Shown here one piece after another: positions 25,691 to 34,229 of a stretch of 64,000 nt of DNA. Every line of letters starts with the position of its first letter. Within the stretch, counting starts at the first letter, position 1. Source of the DNA: Thermus thermophilus (GTDB lineage: Bacteria; Deinococcota; Deinococci; Deinococcales; Thermaceae); assembly GCF_019974155.1 (NCBI RefSeq), contig NZ_AP025158.1:1674001-1738000 (forward strand), written 5' to 3'. Position numbers and translations under genes: made by a program. Under the pieces are notes generated by a model. It did no database searches and was not told where the DNA came from. It saw only the letters and a list, made by a program, of their open reading frames with translations.

Positions 25691-28161
25691 GGTGGCTTCC
25701 CCTGCTCCTTTTCCTCCTTCTTCCCGCTCTCGCAGAGGAGAGGGTGATCAAGGTCCTGGAGGCGGAAAGGCTGGAGCTCAGGCAGGAAGGGGGGGAGGAG
25801 GTCTACGTCCTGGTGGGGGAACCCGTGCGCCTGGAGCGGGAGGGGGAGACGCTTGAGGCCAGGCGGGTGGTCTACTTCCGGGAAAGGCGGCTCCTCTTGC
25901 TCTCGGGAGGGGTGCGCTACCGGGACCGGGAGGGGCGCCTCATTGAGGCCGAGGAGCTCCAGGTGGACCTCGAGGACGAGGGCTTTGACGCCCTGGAGGT
26001 GCGCATAGAGGCCAAGGACCTCCTCCTCACCGGGCCCCTCTGCCAGCGGGCGGCGGGGGCGATCCTTCTGGAGGAGGGCTACGCCACCCCGTGCGCCTCC
26101 TGCGGCCAGGAGGTGCCGGACTACGCCTTCCGCGCCCGGGAGATCGTCCTCTACCCCGGGGACCGGGTGGTGGCCCGGGACGTGACCCTTCTGGTCCAGG
26201 AGAAGCCCGTCCTCACCCTGCCCGTCCTCCTCCTCTACCTCTCGGAGAGGCGGCCCCGCCTCGAGGTGGGCCAGGACGAGGGGGGCCTCTATGTGAAGGC
26301 CGACCTCCCCTACGCGGCCGCCTTCGGCCTCGGCTACACCCTCCTCCGCTACTACCAGGGCCGGGGCTACGGCTTCGGCCTGGACCACTACGGCACCGGG
26401 GAGGCCAAGGAGCGCTACTTCTTCCTCCACACCCCCCCCGACACCTTCCAGTACCGGGGGGAGTACGGCCTAAAGCGCCAGGAGTTTTCGGTCTCGGCCC
26501 TCATAGAGCGGGACGACACCCGGGAGAAGCTCACCCGCTTCCGCCTCGAGGCCCTCCTCCCCGGCACCCCCGCCCCCCAGGACTGGCGCTACGCCTTGCG
26601 GCTCGAGGGCTTCCTGGACCACGACCCCTCCACCCCCCCGCCCCGCACCCTCCAGCGCCTCCCCGAGCTGGAGGCGCAAAGCCCCACTCTCCGCCAAGGC
26701 CCCTTCAGCCTGCAGGCAGGGCTTCAGCTTGGGCGCTACCTGGCGGAGACCAACCCCCTAAACCGCTCCGCCCGGGCCCTCGGCCCCTACGCCGAGGCGG
26801 GCAGGCTTCTCCTCACCCACACGGAAAGCCTCGTCCTCGTCCCCTGGCCCGGGGCCAGCCTTCAGGCGGAAAACCGCTTCCGGGGCTTCTACTACACCAC
26901 CCAGAACCCCGACGGGAAGCCCGAGCGCCAGGTGGACTGGACCACCCGGGCCGCCCTGCGCCAAACCTTTGGGGGCTTCAGCCTCGAGGCGGGCTACCTG
27001 AGGAGCGTCCAGGAAGGGGAAAGCCCCTTCCGCTTTGACGCCTTGCCCCAGCGGAGGACCCACCAGGCCACCTTGGCCCTCGCCTTCCAGGAAAGGCCCC
27101 TGGCCCTGAGCCTAAAGGGGGGGTGGGACCTGGAGGGGAGCCGCTACCTCCCCTTGGAGGCCGAAGCCAGGCTCCAGGACCAGGGGTATAGCCTCCTCCT
27201 CTACCACAAGCGGGGCCTGGAGGAAGGCCCCCTGGAGACCCGCCTGGAGGGTAGCCTCACCCCCTACCCCTTCTCCTTGCGGGCAAGCCTCCGCTACGAC
27301 CACCCAAAGGCCCTCTTTGACCCCCTCCTCCTCCAGGGGGCCTACGCCCTCCCCGCAGGAAGCCTGAACCTCGCCCACCGCCACGGCCTGAACGGGGAAG
27401 GGCCCCTGGAGACGAGCCTCACCCTGGCCTACCGGGAAGGCCAGGAGGCCTACACCCTCCAGGCCCGGAGGGACTGGCCCAAAGACGCCCTCCAGGCCTC
27501 GGGGCAGGCCATCTTCGGCCCCCAAAGCCTCTCCCTCCAGGCCACCCTGGACCCCACCGCCCTCGCCTACCAGGCGGGCTTCCGCTCGGGAAGCGCCCCG
27601 GGGCCCCTTTGGGACCTCTTCCTCTCCGGGCGGTACCAGGAGGGCTTCCGGGGGACGAACCTCCGCCTCGGCCTCACCCAGGCCCTCCCCGAGGTGGCCT
27701 TCCGCCTCACGGCCAACCTCCACCTGCCGGAGGTGGAGGACGGGGGGGTCTACCTCAAGGACCTCGCCTTCTCTGGCGGCCTGGAGCTTTGGCCGCCCTT
27801 GCCCCCTGACGCCTCGGGGGAAAACGCCCTCCCCGGGCTTTCCCTCTCGGGAAGCCTCACCTACACCCGAAGGCCCACAAGCCCCGAAGGCTACGCCCTC
27901 GCCCTCCGGAACTTCGGCCCCACCCTCACCTTCCTCGGCCGGGAGAACACCCGGCTCCACCTCGCCGCCCTCCTCAGCCAGAACCTCCCTGGGGAACCCC
28001 TAAAGCCCCGCTTCGTCCTGGTCCTGGACCGGTGCTGCTGGGCCATGCGCTTCACCCTGGACGCGGCCAAGAGCGAGGTGCGCCTCGCCTTCCTCTACGG
28101 GGGGCAGGCGGCGGAGGTGCTCATGGACGAGGAAGGCGTGCGCTTGGGAGGTCTGCCGTGA
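25687..28161 (+). CDS. lptD: LptD/OstA-like outer-membrane assembly protein
   Basis: 824 aa. Signal peptide MRWLPLLLFLLLPALAEE, an OstA-like jellyroll (about 20-150: RVIKVLEAERLELRQ, LEARRVVYFRERRLLLLSGGVRYRDREGRLIEAEELQVDL) and a long beta-barrel with alternating aromatic strands to the end. Paired cysteines near residues 117-137 (LCQRAA..., PCASC) and a CCW motif near the C-terminus (LDRCCWAMRF) resemble the disulfide pairs of LptD. It would insert a lipid or glycolipid into the outer leaflet. Co-translated with lptG, which strongly supports an Lpt-like route. Confidence 0.85.
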   Translation: MRWLPLLLFLLLPALAEERVIKVLEAERLELRQEGGEEVYVLVGEPVRLEREGETLEARRVVYFRERRLLLLSGGVRYRDREGRLIEAEELQVDLEDEGFDALEVRIEAKDLLLTGPLCQRAAGAILLEEGYATPCASCGQEVPDYAFRAREIVLYPGDRVVARDVTLLVQEKPVLTLPVLLLYLSERRPRLEVGQDEGGLYVKADLPYAAAFGLGYTLLRYYQGRGYGFGLDHYGTGEAKERYFFLHTPPDTFQYRGEYGLKRQEFSVSALIERDDTREKLTRFRLEALLPGTPAPQDWRYALRLEGFLDHDPSTPPPRTLQRLPELEAQSPTLRQGPFSLQAGLQLGRYLAETNPLNRSARALGPYAEAGRLLLTHTESLVLVPWPGASLQAENRFRGFYYTTQNPDGKPERQVDWTTRAALRQTFGGFSLEAGYLRSVQEGESPFRFDALPQRRTHQATLALAFQERPLALSLKGGWDLEGSRYLPLEAEARLQDQGYSLLLYHKRGLEEGPLETRLEGSLTPYPFSLRASLRYDHPKALFDPLLLQGAYALPAGSLNLAHRHGLNGEGPLETSLTLAYREGQEAYTLQARRDWPKDALQASGQAIFGPQSLSLQATLDPTALAYQAGFRSGSAPGPLWDLFLSGRYQEGFRGTNLRLGLTQALPEVAFRLTANLHLPEVEDGGVYLKDLAFSGGLELWPPLPPDASGENALPGLSLSGSLTYTRRPTSPEGYALALRNFGPTLTFLGRENTRLHLAALLSQNLPGEPLKPRFVLVLDRCCWAMRFTLDAAKSEVRLAFLYGGQAAEVLMDEEGVRLGGLP

Positions 28162-29147
28162 AGCGGCTTGGGTTTCTCCTCCTTCTCCTCCTCACCGCCT
28201 GCACGGGAAGCCAGGAGCCCCCCCTTCCCGCCCTCCTGGCGGCGGGGGGAGAGGACGGGGTACGCTTCTACCGGGCCCAAGACCTCCAAAGGGGGACCGG
28301 AACCCCGGTGGAGACGTGGACGACCCCGGGCCTCCAGGACCTGGCCTACAGCCCCACCTTCCAGAGGCTCTACCTCCTCTTCCCCGACCGGGTGGAGGCC
28401 TACGACGCCTCGGGCTTCACCGAGGCCTCGGCCCCTAGAGGCACCCCCGCGGACCAGGGCTTGCCCCCAGGGGTGGACTGCACGGGGGGGTACCTCCGCC
28501 TCGGGCAAGGCGCCCTCCTCCTCCACTGCCCCGCCGTGGCCCGGGCCTTCCTCTGGCCTCTGGACGGGAGCGGAAACCTGGAGGAGGCCGACCTCACGGG
28601 CCTGGACCCCGCCGCCCGCCTCGCCCTCCTCCCCCAGGGGAGCCTGGACCTCCTGGCCTACCTCACCCGAAGCGCCCTGGGCTACCGCCCGGCCCAGGAC
28701 CCCCAGGGGACCCCTTCCCTGGAAAAGCCCCTTAGCCCTCCCTTGGACGCCGACCCCTTTGACCTCCGGATAGACGCCGCCAGGGGAAGGCTTCTCGGCC
28801 TGGGGAGGGCGGGCCTAAAGGCCTACCTTTACACCCTCCGGGGCGAGGCCCTGGGAAGCCAGGAGGTCCTGGGGGACTTCTTCGGCACCCCCCGCCTCGC
28901 CCTGGACCCCGTGGCGGGCCTTGCGGTCTATGGCCGGGGCTTCCAGGTCCTGGAGCCCAGGGCCTCTTCGGTCCAGGAGGCCTACACCGACTTCGCCGCA
29001 GGGGCCGTAGGCCAGGACGGGTACCTGTATCTGGCCTCGGGAAGCCTCCTCTACGTCTACGACCTCGTCCCCTCCCCGCCCCAAAGGGTGGCCACCCCCT
29101 CCTTGGGCTTCGCCCCCAAGGCCCTGGCCTTCCTCCCCGTAGAATAG
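28158..29147 (+). CDS. Predicted lipoprotein, beta-propeller-like
   Basis: 329 aa. Lipobox LLLLLLTAC at the N-terminus (Cys about residue 15). The rest is beta-rich with repeats resembling propeller blades (LQDLAYSPTFQRLYLLFPDRVEAYD, IDAARGRLLGLGRAGLKAYLYTLRG, LALDPVAGLAVYGRGFQVLEP, GAVGQDGYLYLASGSLLYVYD). It overlaps lptD by four bases, so it may be the Lpt partner lipoprotein in place of LptE; that is inference from position only. Confidence 0.7.
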   Translation: MKRLGFLLLLLLTACTGSQEPPLPALLAAGGEDGVRFYRAQDLQRGTGTPVETWTTPGLQDLAYSPTFQRLYLLFPDRVEAYDASGFTEASAPRGTPADQGLPPGVDCTGGYLRLGQGALLLHCPAVARAFLWPLDGSGNLEEADLTGLDPAARLALLPQGSLDLLAYLTRSALGYRPAQDPQGTPSLEKPLSPPLDADPFDLRIDAARGRLLGLGRAGLKAYLYTLRGEALGSQEVLGDFFGTPRLALDPVAGLAVYGRGFQVLEPRASSVQEAYTDFAAGAVGQDGYLYLASGSLLYVYDLVPSPPQRVATPSLGFAPKALAFLPVE

Positions 29148-29151
29148 GGGC

Positions 29152-29835
29152 ATGCTCCAAGGGAAGGCCTTTCTCGTCACCGGGGCCGGAGGGGCCCTAA
29201 GCCGGGCCCTCATCCCCGCCTTCCACCGGGCGGGGGCCAGGCTCTTCCTCTCCGACCCCAGGCCCGAGCGCATGGAGGAGCGGGCGCAGGCCGTGGGGGC
29301 CAAGACCTTCGTGGCCGACCTCACCCGGCTGGAGGAGGCCCTGGCCTTGGCCCGCTTCGTGGAGCGGGAAGCCCCCCTTTACGGGGTGGTGCACACCGTG
29401 GGGGGCTTCGCCGCCGGGCGGTTTTTGGACGCCGACCCCGGCCTTTACGACTGGATGCTGGACCTGAACCTCCGCACCACCTACAACCTCCTCAAGGCCG
29501 TCCTCCCCTACATGGAAAAGCGGGGGGAAGGCTTCTTCGCCGCCTTCGCCGCAGGGCCCGCCTGGACGGGGGCGGGGCCGGGGAGGGCCCTCTACACCAT
29601 GGCCAAGACCGCCCTGGCAAGCCTCCTGAGGTCCTTGCAGGGAGAGGTGGAGGGGGTGCGCTTTTTGGTGGTCTACCCCATGGGCACCCTGGACACCGAG
29701 GCCAACCGCAAGGCCATGCCCGAGGCGGACTTCTCCCGCTGGATCGCCCCCGAGCTCGTGGCGGAGATGGTGGTGGAGGCGGCGAAGGCTAAGGGCGGGA
29801 GGCTTCTTGAGCTTCCCATCTACCCGCCCCTCTAG
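29152..29835 (+). CDS. Short-chain dehydrogenase/reductase
   Basis: 227 aa. N-terminal FLVTGAGGALSRALIPAF is a Rossmann motif, VHTVGGFAAG replaces the NNAG strand, and Tyr-Lys occurs in ALYTMAKTALASLL, but the usual Ser is replaced in FFAAFAAGPAWTG, so catalysis may be atypical. Asp in LFLSDPR suggests NAD. ATG 29152 is six bases after TAGAAT (29140-29145), which shares a base with the lipoprotein stop (leaderless). Its 3' end overlaps the convergent VanZ-like gene by 47 bases. Confidence 0.8.
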   Translation: MLQGKAFLVTGAGGALSRALIPAFHRAGARLFLSDPRPERMEERAQAVGAKTFVADLTRLEEALALARFVEREAPLYGVVHTVGGFAAGRFLDADPGLYDWMLDLNLRTTYNLLKAVLPYMEKRGEGFFAAFAAGPAWTGAGPGRALYTMAKTALASLLRSLQGEVEGVRFLVVYPMGTLDTEANRKAMPEADFSRWIAPELVAEMVVEAAKAKGGRLLELPIYPPL

Positions 29836-30127
29836 CCCCCGCGTAGGCCCCGAGGAAGTCGGCCACCAGGTCCAGGCCGAAGGCCTCCCTCCCGGGGACA
29901 AGGCTTTGGTGCCACTCGTCCACCACCCCGTAAAAGGCGGCGAGGAGGAAGGCGGGGAGGAACCGCCCAAGGCCCCGCCGCCAAAGGGCCCCCAAAAGGG
30001 CGTAGGCGAGGAAGTGGGCGAGCTTGTCCCAAGGATGGGGAAGCCCGGCGCCCGTGGCGGGCCTGTCGGAAAGCCACCAGAGGGCCCCCATCCACAGGAG
30101 GGCGAGGAGAAGGTAAAGGGGGCGCAC
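29789..30127 (-). CDS. VanZ-like membrane protein
   Basis: 112 aa. Contains the VanZ signature WDKLAHFLAYALLGALW followed by FLLAAFYGVVDEWHQSLVPGREAFGLDLVADFLGAYAGA, with three to four hydrophobic segments (LYLLLALLWMGALWWLS first). Function of the family outside glycopeptide resistance is unknown. GTG 30127 overlaps the epimerase stop (TAGTG). Confidence 0.8.
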   Translation of the reverse strand: MRPLYLLLALLWMGALWWLSDRPATGAGLPHPWDKLAHFLAYALLGALWRRGLGRFLPAFLLAAFYGVVDEWHQSLVPGREAFGLDLVADFLGAYAGARGAGRWEAQEASRP

Positions 30128-30519
30128 TAGACTTCCACCAGCTCCCAAAGCACCCCGAGGCCGAAGCTTGGGTGGAGGAAGGCCACCCGGTGCCCCCCGA
30201 AGCCGGGCCTGGGGGCCTCATCTATAAGCCTCGCCCCTTCCGCCCTAAGCCGGGCGAGGTCCTCCTCTATCCGGGGCGTGGCGAAGGCCAGGTGGTGGAG
30301 GCCGGGGCCCCTTTTGGCGAGGAAGCGGCCCACGGGGGTCTCGGGGCCCAAGGGGGAAAGGAGCTCAAGGAGGGCTTCCCCCTCGCCCTGAAGCAGGGCC
30401 ACCCGCACCCCCTGGTGGGCCACCTCCCCTTCCGCCACCACCCGGAAGCCTAGGCTTTGGTAGCGGGCCTTGGCCTCCTCCAGGTCCTCCACGGCGATGC
30501 CCACGTGGTGGAGCCGCAT
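30127..30519 (-). CDS. mce: Methylmalonyl-CoA epimerase (glyoxalase fold)
   Basis: 130 aa VOC-superfamily protein. Metal ligands and sequence follow epimerases: MRLHHVGIAVEDLEEAKARYQSLGF, VRVALLQGEGEALLELLSP, GPGLHHLAFATPRIEEDLARL, and PRPGFGGHRVAFLHPSFGLGVLWELVEV. It interconverts the R and S forms of methylmalonyl-CoA in propionate and odd-chain/branched amino-acid breakdown. No mutase gene is in the window. ATG 30519 is six bases after TAGAAT, which touches the stop of the upstream gene. Confidence 0.88.
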   Translation of the reverse strand: MRLHHVGIAVEDLEEAKARYQSLGFRVVAEGEVAHQGVRVALLQGEGEALLELLSPLGPETPVGRFLAKRGPGLHHLAFATPRIEEDLARLRAEGARLIDEAPRPGFGGHRVAFLHPSFGLGVLWELVEV

Positions 30520-30523
30520 AGGG

Positions 30524-32161
30524 CTATTCTAGCCCTTCCAGGACCCCCTTGGCCGCCTGGAGCCCGCTGAAGAGGCACCCCCCCAGGAAGGTGCCCTCGA
30601 GGGCCTTGTACCCGTGGAAGGCCCCGCCCCCAAACCCCGCCGCCTCCCCCACGGCGAAAAGGCCCGGCAAGGGCTCCCCCGAGGGCCTAAGGGCTCTCCC
30701 CTTAAGGTCCGTCTGGATTCCCCCTAGGGTCTTGCGAGTGAGGGTCCAAAGCCTCACCGCCACCAAGGGCCCCTTTCCCGCGAGGAAGGGGTGGGGCTTG
30801 GCCACGCGGAAAAGCCGGTCCCCAAGATAGCGGCGGAAGGCGTGGACCATGAGGACCTGGCCGTCCTTGGCGAAGGGGTTGAGGAGTTCCCGGTCCCGGG
30901 CCTTCACCTCCCGCTCAAGCCTCCCCGGGTCCAGGACCCCGGGGGCCAGGGCCTCCATCTTGCGCATGAGCTCGGAGAGGTCCTGGGCCACGAGGAAGTC
31001 CTTCCCCCGCTCCAAGAAGGCCCGGACGGGGGCCGCGGGGCCCAGGAGGCGGTTTTTCACCACGCCGAGCCAGCTTTTCCCCGTGAGGTCCGGGTTCTGC
31101 TCCGAGCCCGAGAGGGCGAACTCTCTCTTCAGGGTGGGGAGGTCCAGGATGAACCAGCTCCAGTCAAAGCCGGTGCTTCGCAGGTACCGCAGGGTCTCCA
31201 AGGCGTCAAACCCGGGGAAGAGGGGCGGGGGAAGCCTCTTCCCCGTGGCGTCCACCCAGAGGGGGGAGGGCCCGGGGAGGATGCGGATCCCGTGGCCCGT
31301 CCAGATGGGGGTGTGGTTCTCCACCCCCTCGGGGTAGTGCCACATCCGGTCCAGGTTCACCAGGCGGACCCCCGCCCGCTCGGCGAGGAAGAGGCCGCTT
31401 CCGTCCACGTGGTCGGGAACGCCGGAGAGCATCCTCTTTGGGGGCCTTCCCATGCGCGCGGGCCAGTGGCGCCGCACCAGGTCCAGGTTGGCCCCGATCC
31501 CCCCCGTGGCCAGGACCACCGCCTGGGCCAAGAAGCGGAAGCCCCCCACCGCCTTGCGGCTCGTGGGCGCCCCCCGGGGCTTGGGGTCCTCCTCCAGGAC
31601 CACCCCGGCCACCCCCACCGCCTTTCCCCCCTCCACCAGGACCTCCTCCACCCGGTGGCGGAGGAGGACCCGGAGGGTGCCCTCCGCTTTAAGGGCTTCC
31701 ACCTTGCGGAGAAAAGGGGCTAAAAGCCCAGGCCCCGTCCCCCAGACGATGTGGAAGCGGGGGACGGAGTTCCCGTGGCCCGTGGCCAGGCCCCCGCCCC
31801 GCTCCGCCCAACCCACCACCGGGAAGAAGCGCACCCCCAAGGAGGCAAGCCAGGCCCGCTTCTCCCCCGCAGCGAACTCCAGATAGGCCTCCGCGAACTG
31901 CCTTCCCCAATAGTCCTCCTCTCGGTCGTAGCCCGCCGCCCCCATCCAGTCCTGGAAGGCGAGCTCCACCGAGTCCCGGACCCCCAGGCGCCTCTGCTCG
32001 GGGGAGTCCACCAAGAAAAGCCCCCCGAAGGACCAGAAGGCCTGCCCGCCGAGGTAAGGCTCCTGCTCCAGGAGGAGGACCCGCTTGCCCCTTTGGGCCA
32101 CCTCCGTGGCCACCACAAGGCCAGAAAGGCCCCCGCCCACCACCACAAGGTCGGCGTCCAT
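30524..32161 (-). CDS. FAD-dependent oxidoreductase (KsdD/fumarate-reductase-like)
   Basis: 545 aa. N-terminal dinucleotide motif LVVVGGGLSGLVVATEVAQRGKRVLLLEQ, GGQAFWSFGGLF, and a C-terminal FAD motif IQTDLKGRALRPSGEPLPGLFAVGEAAGFGGG followed by GTFLGGCLFSGLQAA, the plan of the fumarate reductase/3-ketosteroid dehydrogenase family. The substrate is unknown. TATAAT lies 11 bases before the ATG. It is followed closely by the epimerase (4 bases). Confidence 0.85.
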   Translation of the reverse strand: MDADLVVVGGGLSGLVVATEVAQRGKRVLLLEQEPYLGGQAFWSFGGLFLVDSPEQRRLGVRDSVELAFQDWMGAAGYDREEDYWGRQFAEAYLEFAAGEKRAWLASLGVRFFPVVGWAERGGGLATGHGNSVPRFHIVWGTGPGLLAPFLRKVEALKAEGTLRVLLRHRVEEVLVEGGKAVGVAGVVLEEDPKPRGAPTSRKAVGGFRFLAQAVVLATGGIGANLDLVRRHWPARMGRPPKRMLSGVPDHVDGSGLFLAERAGVRLVNLDRMWHYPEGVENHTPIWTGHGIRILPGPSPLWVDATGKRLPPPLFPGFDALETLRYLRSTGFDWSWFILDLPTLKREFALSGSEQNPDLTGKSWLGVVKNRLLGPAAPVRAFLERGKDFLVAQDLSELMRKMEALAPGVLDPGRLEREVKARDRELLNPFAKDGQVLMVHAFRRYLGDRLFRVAKPHPFLAGKGPLVAVRLWTLTRKTLGGIQTDLKGRALRPSGEPLPGLFAVGEAAGFGGGAFHGYKALEGTFLGGCLFSGLQAAKGVLEGLE

Positions 32162-32184
32162 AGGTTGGGGGCATTATACCCGGT

Positions 32185-33129
32185 TCAAAGGTCGTACCAG
32201 GGGGGCTTGCCCCGGAAGAGCTCCAGCTCCTGCCCCACCTCCTCCTTAGGGGCCTCCTCCAGCCGGATCACCTGGGGCGGGCAGCTCTCCACGCAGGCCC
32301 CGCACCCCGTGCAGGCCGCCACCTGGAGGTAGAGGACGTACTCCTCCCCCTCCCTCACCCGCCTCACCGCCTCCGTGGGGCAGACGTTGGTGCAGACGGG
32401 GCAGAGGGTGCACCCCTCCTCCACCCGGATCCGGGGCCAGCGGACCTCCGGGGCCCGGCTTGCGGCGAGGCGCCTAAGGCGGAGCTCGGCGGGAAGCTCC
32501 CCTTCTTTCTCCTCCAAAGCGGGCAGGGGAAGCTCGGGGACGAGGTCGGCGGCGGTGCGCTTGGCGCTTCCCAGGAGGGCCTGGAAAAGCTCCCGCCTTC
32601 CCACCTTTTCCCCTGGGAGTTCTCCCTCCACCACCTCCACCTCCACGGGGAAGTAGCGCCTCGCCTCCTCGGCCATCCGCTCCAGGTGTTCGGGAACCTG
32701 GGGGCCGCCCACCTTGCAGGTGGCGCACTCCCCCCGGGCGAGGACCACCTTGCCGAAGCGGCTTCCCGCCTCGGCCAATAGCCCCGGGGTGAGGCGGCCC
32801 AGGCACAACACCTCCTCGCCCTTCCCCTCGGCCTTGGAGCACCTAAGCTTCCCCTTGCCCCGGATCAGGGCCTCCTGGATGCCCCCCAAGGGGTACTCCA
32901 GGGCGACGCCGGGGCAGACCCCGGTGCAGAGGCCGCACCCTGTGCACAAGACCTCGTCCAGCTCCACCCGCCACCCCTCGAGCCGCACCGCCCCCTTGGG
33001 GCAGACCCCATAGCACCTGTCGCACCCCCCCACGCTGTTCTTGTAGAGGAGGCAGCGGGCCTCGGTGTAGCGGGGCCTCGGGTCCGTGGCCTTAAGGAAG
33101 GCGTTCAGGAGGTTGTCCAAAAGGCCCAT
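32185..33129 (-). CDS. Multi-cluster 4Fe-4S ferredoxin-domain protein
   Basis: 314 aa with several ferredoxin motifs: CDRCYGVCPKGAV (about 35-47), CTGCGLCTGVCPGVA (62-76), CTLCPVCTNVCPTEAV (about 240-255) and CTGCGACVESCPPQVI (about 273-288), enough for four 4Fe-4S clusters. Between them lies a region with LCLG and ECATCKVGG cysteines, like the NapF/HycB-type redox proteins. It may pass electrons to the adjacent FAD oxidoreductase or to the tungsten enzyme further on; this is inference from proximity. Confidence 0.82.
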   Translation of the reverse strand: MGLLDNLLNAFLKATDPRPRYTEARCLLYKNSVGGCDRCYGVCPKGAVRLEGWRVELDEVLCTGCGLCTGVCPGVALEYPLGGIQEALIRGKGKLRCSKAEGKGEEVLCLGRLTPGLLAEAGSRFGKVVLARGECATCKVGGPQVPEHLERMAEEARRYFPVEVEVVEGELPGEKVGRRELFQALLGSAKRTAADLVPELPLPALEEKEGELPAELRLRRLAASRAPEVRWPRIRVEEGCTLCPVCTNVCPTEAVRRVREGEEYVLYLQVAACTGCGACVESCPPQVIRLEEAPKEEVGQELELFRGKPPWYDL

Positions 33130-34196
33130 TACCCCTCGGGGAGGAGGTCCCTTATGGCCTCCAGGAAGCGCGCGAACTGGGCGAAGTCCATCTGCTGCTG
33201 GTTGTCGGAGAGGGCCACCTTGGGGTTGGGGTGGACCTCCACGTGCACCCCGTCCGCCCCCACGGCCAAGGCGGCGCGGGCCAGGGGGGCGAGGAGGTCC
33301 GTGCGCCCGGCGGCGTGGGTCACGTCCACGATCACGGGGAGGTGGGTCTCCTGCTTGGCGAGGGCCACGGCGGAGAGGTCCAGGGTGTTCCGGGTCCAGC
33401 GCTCAAAGGTGCGGATCCCCCGCTCCGCCAGGATCACCTGCTCGTTCCCCTGGGCGAGGATGTACTCGGCGGCGTAGAACCACTCCTCCATGGTGGCGGA
33501 AAGCCCCCGCTTTAAGAGGACGGGGCGCCGGGCCTTTCCCACCTCCTTGAGGAGGGCGAAGTTCTGCATGTTCCGGGCCCCGATCTGGAGGATGTCGGCG
33601 TACTCCGCCACCACCTCCACGTCCCGGGTGTCCATGACCTCGGTGACGAAGACCATGCCGAAGGCGTCCGCCGCCTTGCGGCCAAGCTTAAGCCCCTCCA
33701 CCCCGAGGCCCTGGAAGCCGTAGGGGCTCGTCCTGGGCTTGAAGGCCCCGCCCCGCAAGACCCTCACCCCCCGGGCCGCGAGGAAGCGGGCGGTTTCCAT
33801 CATCTGCTCCTCGCTCTCTATGGAGCAGGGCCCGGCGATGAGGAGGGGCTTTTCCCCGAAGACCACGTCCTTGACCCGCACCCTCGTGGGCTCGGGCTTG
33901 TGCTTCCTGGAGTAGAGGAACTTCTTCTGGTCCTGGCGCTCCTCGAGGTCCAGGCTCGCCTGGAAGATCTCCTTGAAGAGCTTCCTTATGGTCTCGTCGG
34001 GGAAGGGCCCGGGGTTTTCCGCGGTGAGGTAGGCCAGCATCTCCTCCTCCCGCTTGGGGTCGTAGTGGGGGAGGCCGAGCTCCGTCTGGATGCGGCCGAT
34101 CTCCTGCACCAGCCTCCCCCGCTCGGAGAGGAGGCGCAGGAGCTCCCGGTTCACCCGGTCCACCTCTTTGCGGAGGGCCAGGATGCGCTCGTCCAT
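33129..34196 (-). CDS. aroG: Bifunctional chorismate mutase / DAHP synthase
   Basis: 355 aa. N-terminal AroQ-type chorismate mutase (about 1-90: ILALRKEVDRVNRELLRLLSERGRLVQEIGRIQ), then a type I-beta DAHP synthase (PLLIAGPCSIESEEQMMETA, LRGGAFKPRTSPYGFQGLG, QIGARNMQNFALL, RGIRTFERWTRNTLDLSAV, DVTHAAGRTDLL). It makes DAHP from PEP and erythrose 4-phosphate; in this fusion the mutase domain usually provides chorismate/prephenate feedback. ATG follows TAGAAT by five bases (leaderless). TAATG overlap with the ferredoxin. Confidence 0.94.
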   Translation of the reverse strand: MDERILALRKEVDRVNRELLRLLSERGRLVQEIGRIQTELGLPHYDPKREEEMLAYLTAENPGPFPDETIRKLFKEIFQASLDLEERQDQKKFLYSRKHKPEPTRVRVKDVVFGEKPLLIAGPCSIESEEQMMETARFLAARGVRVLRGGAFKPRTSPYGFQGLGVEGLKLGRKAADAFGMVFVTEVMDTRDVEVVAEYADILQIGARNMQNFALLKEVGKARRPVLLKRGLSATMEEWFYAAEYILAQGNEQVILAERGIRTFERWTRNTLDLSAVALAKQETHLPVIVDVTHAAGRTDLLAPLARAALAVGADGVHVEVHPNPKVALSDNQQQMDFAQFARFLEAIRDLLPEG

Positions 34197-34229
34197 GGCC
34201 TATTCTATGGCCCGTCCGCCCCCAGGGTG

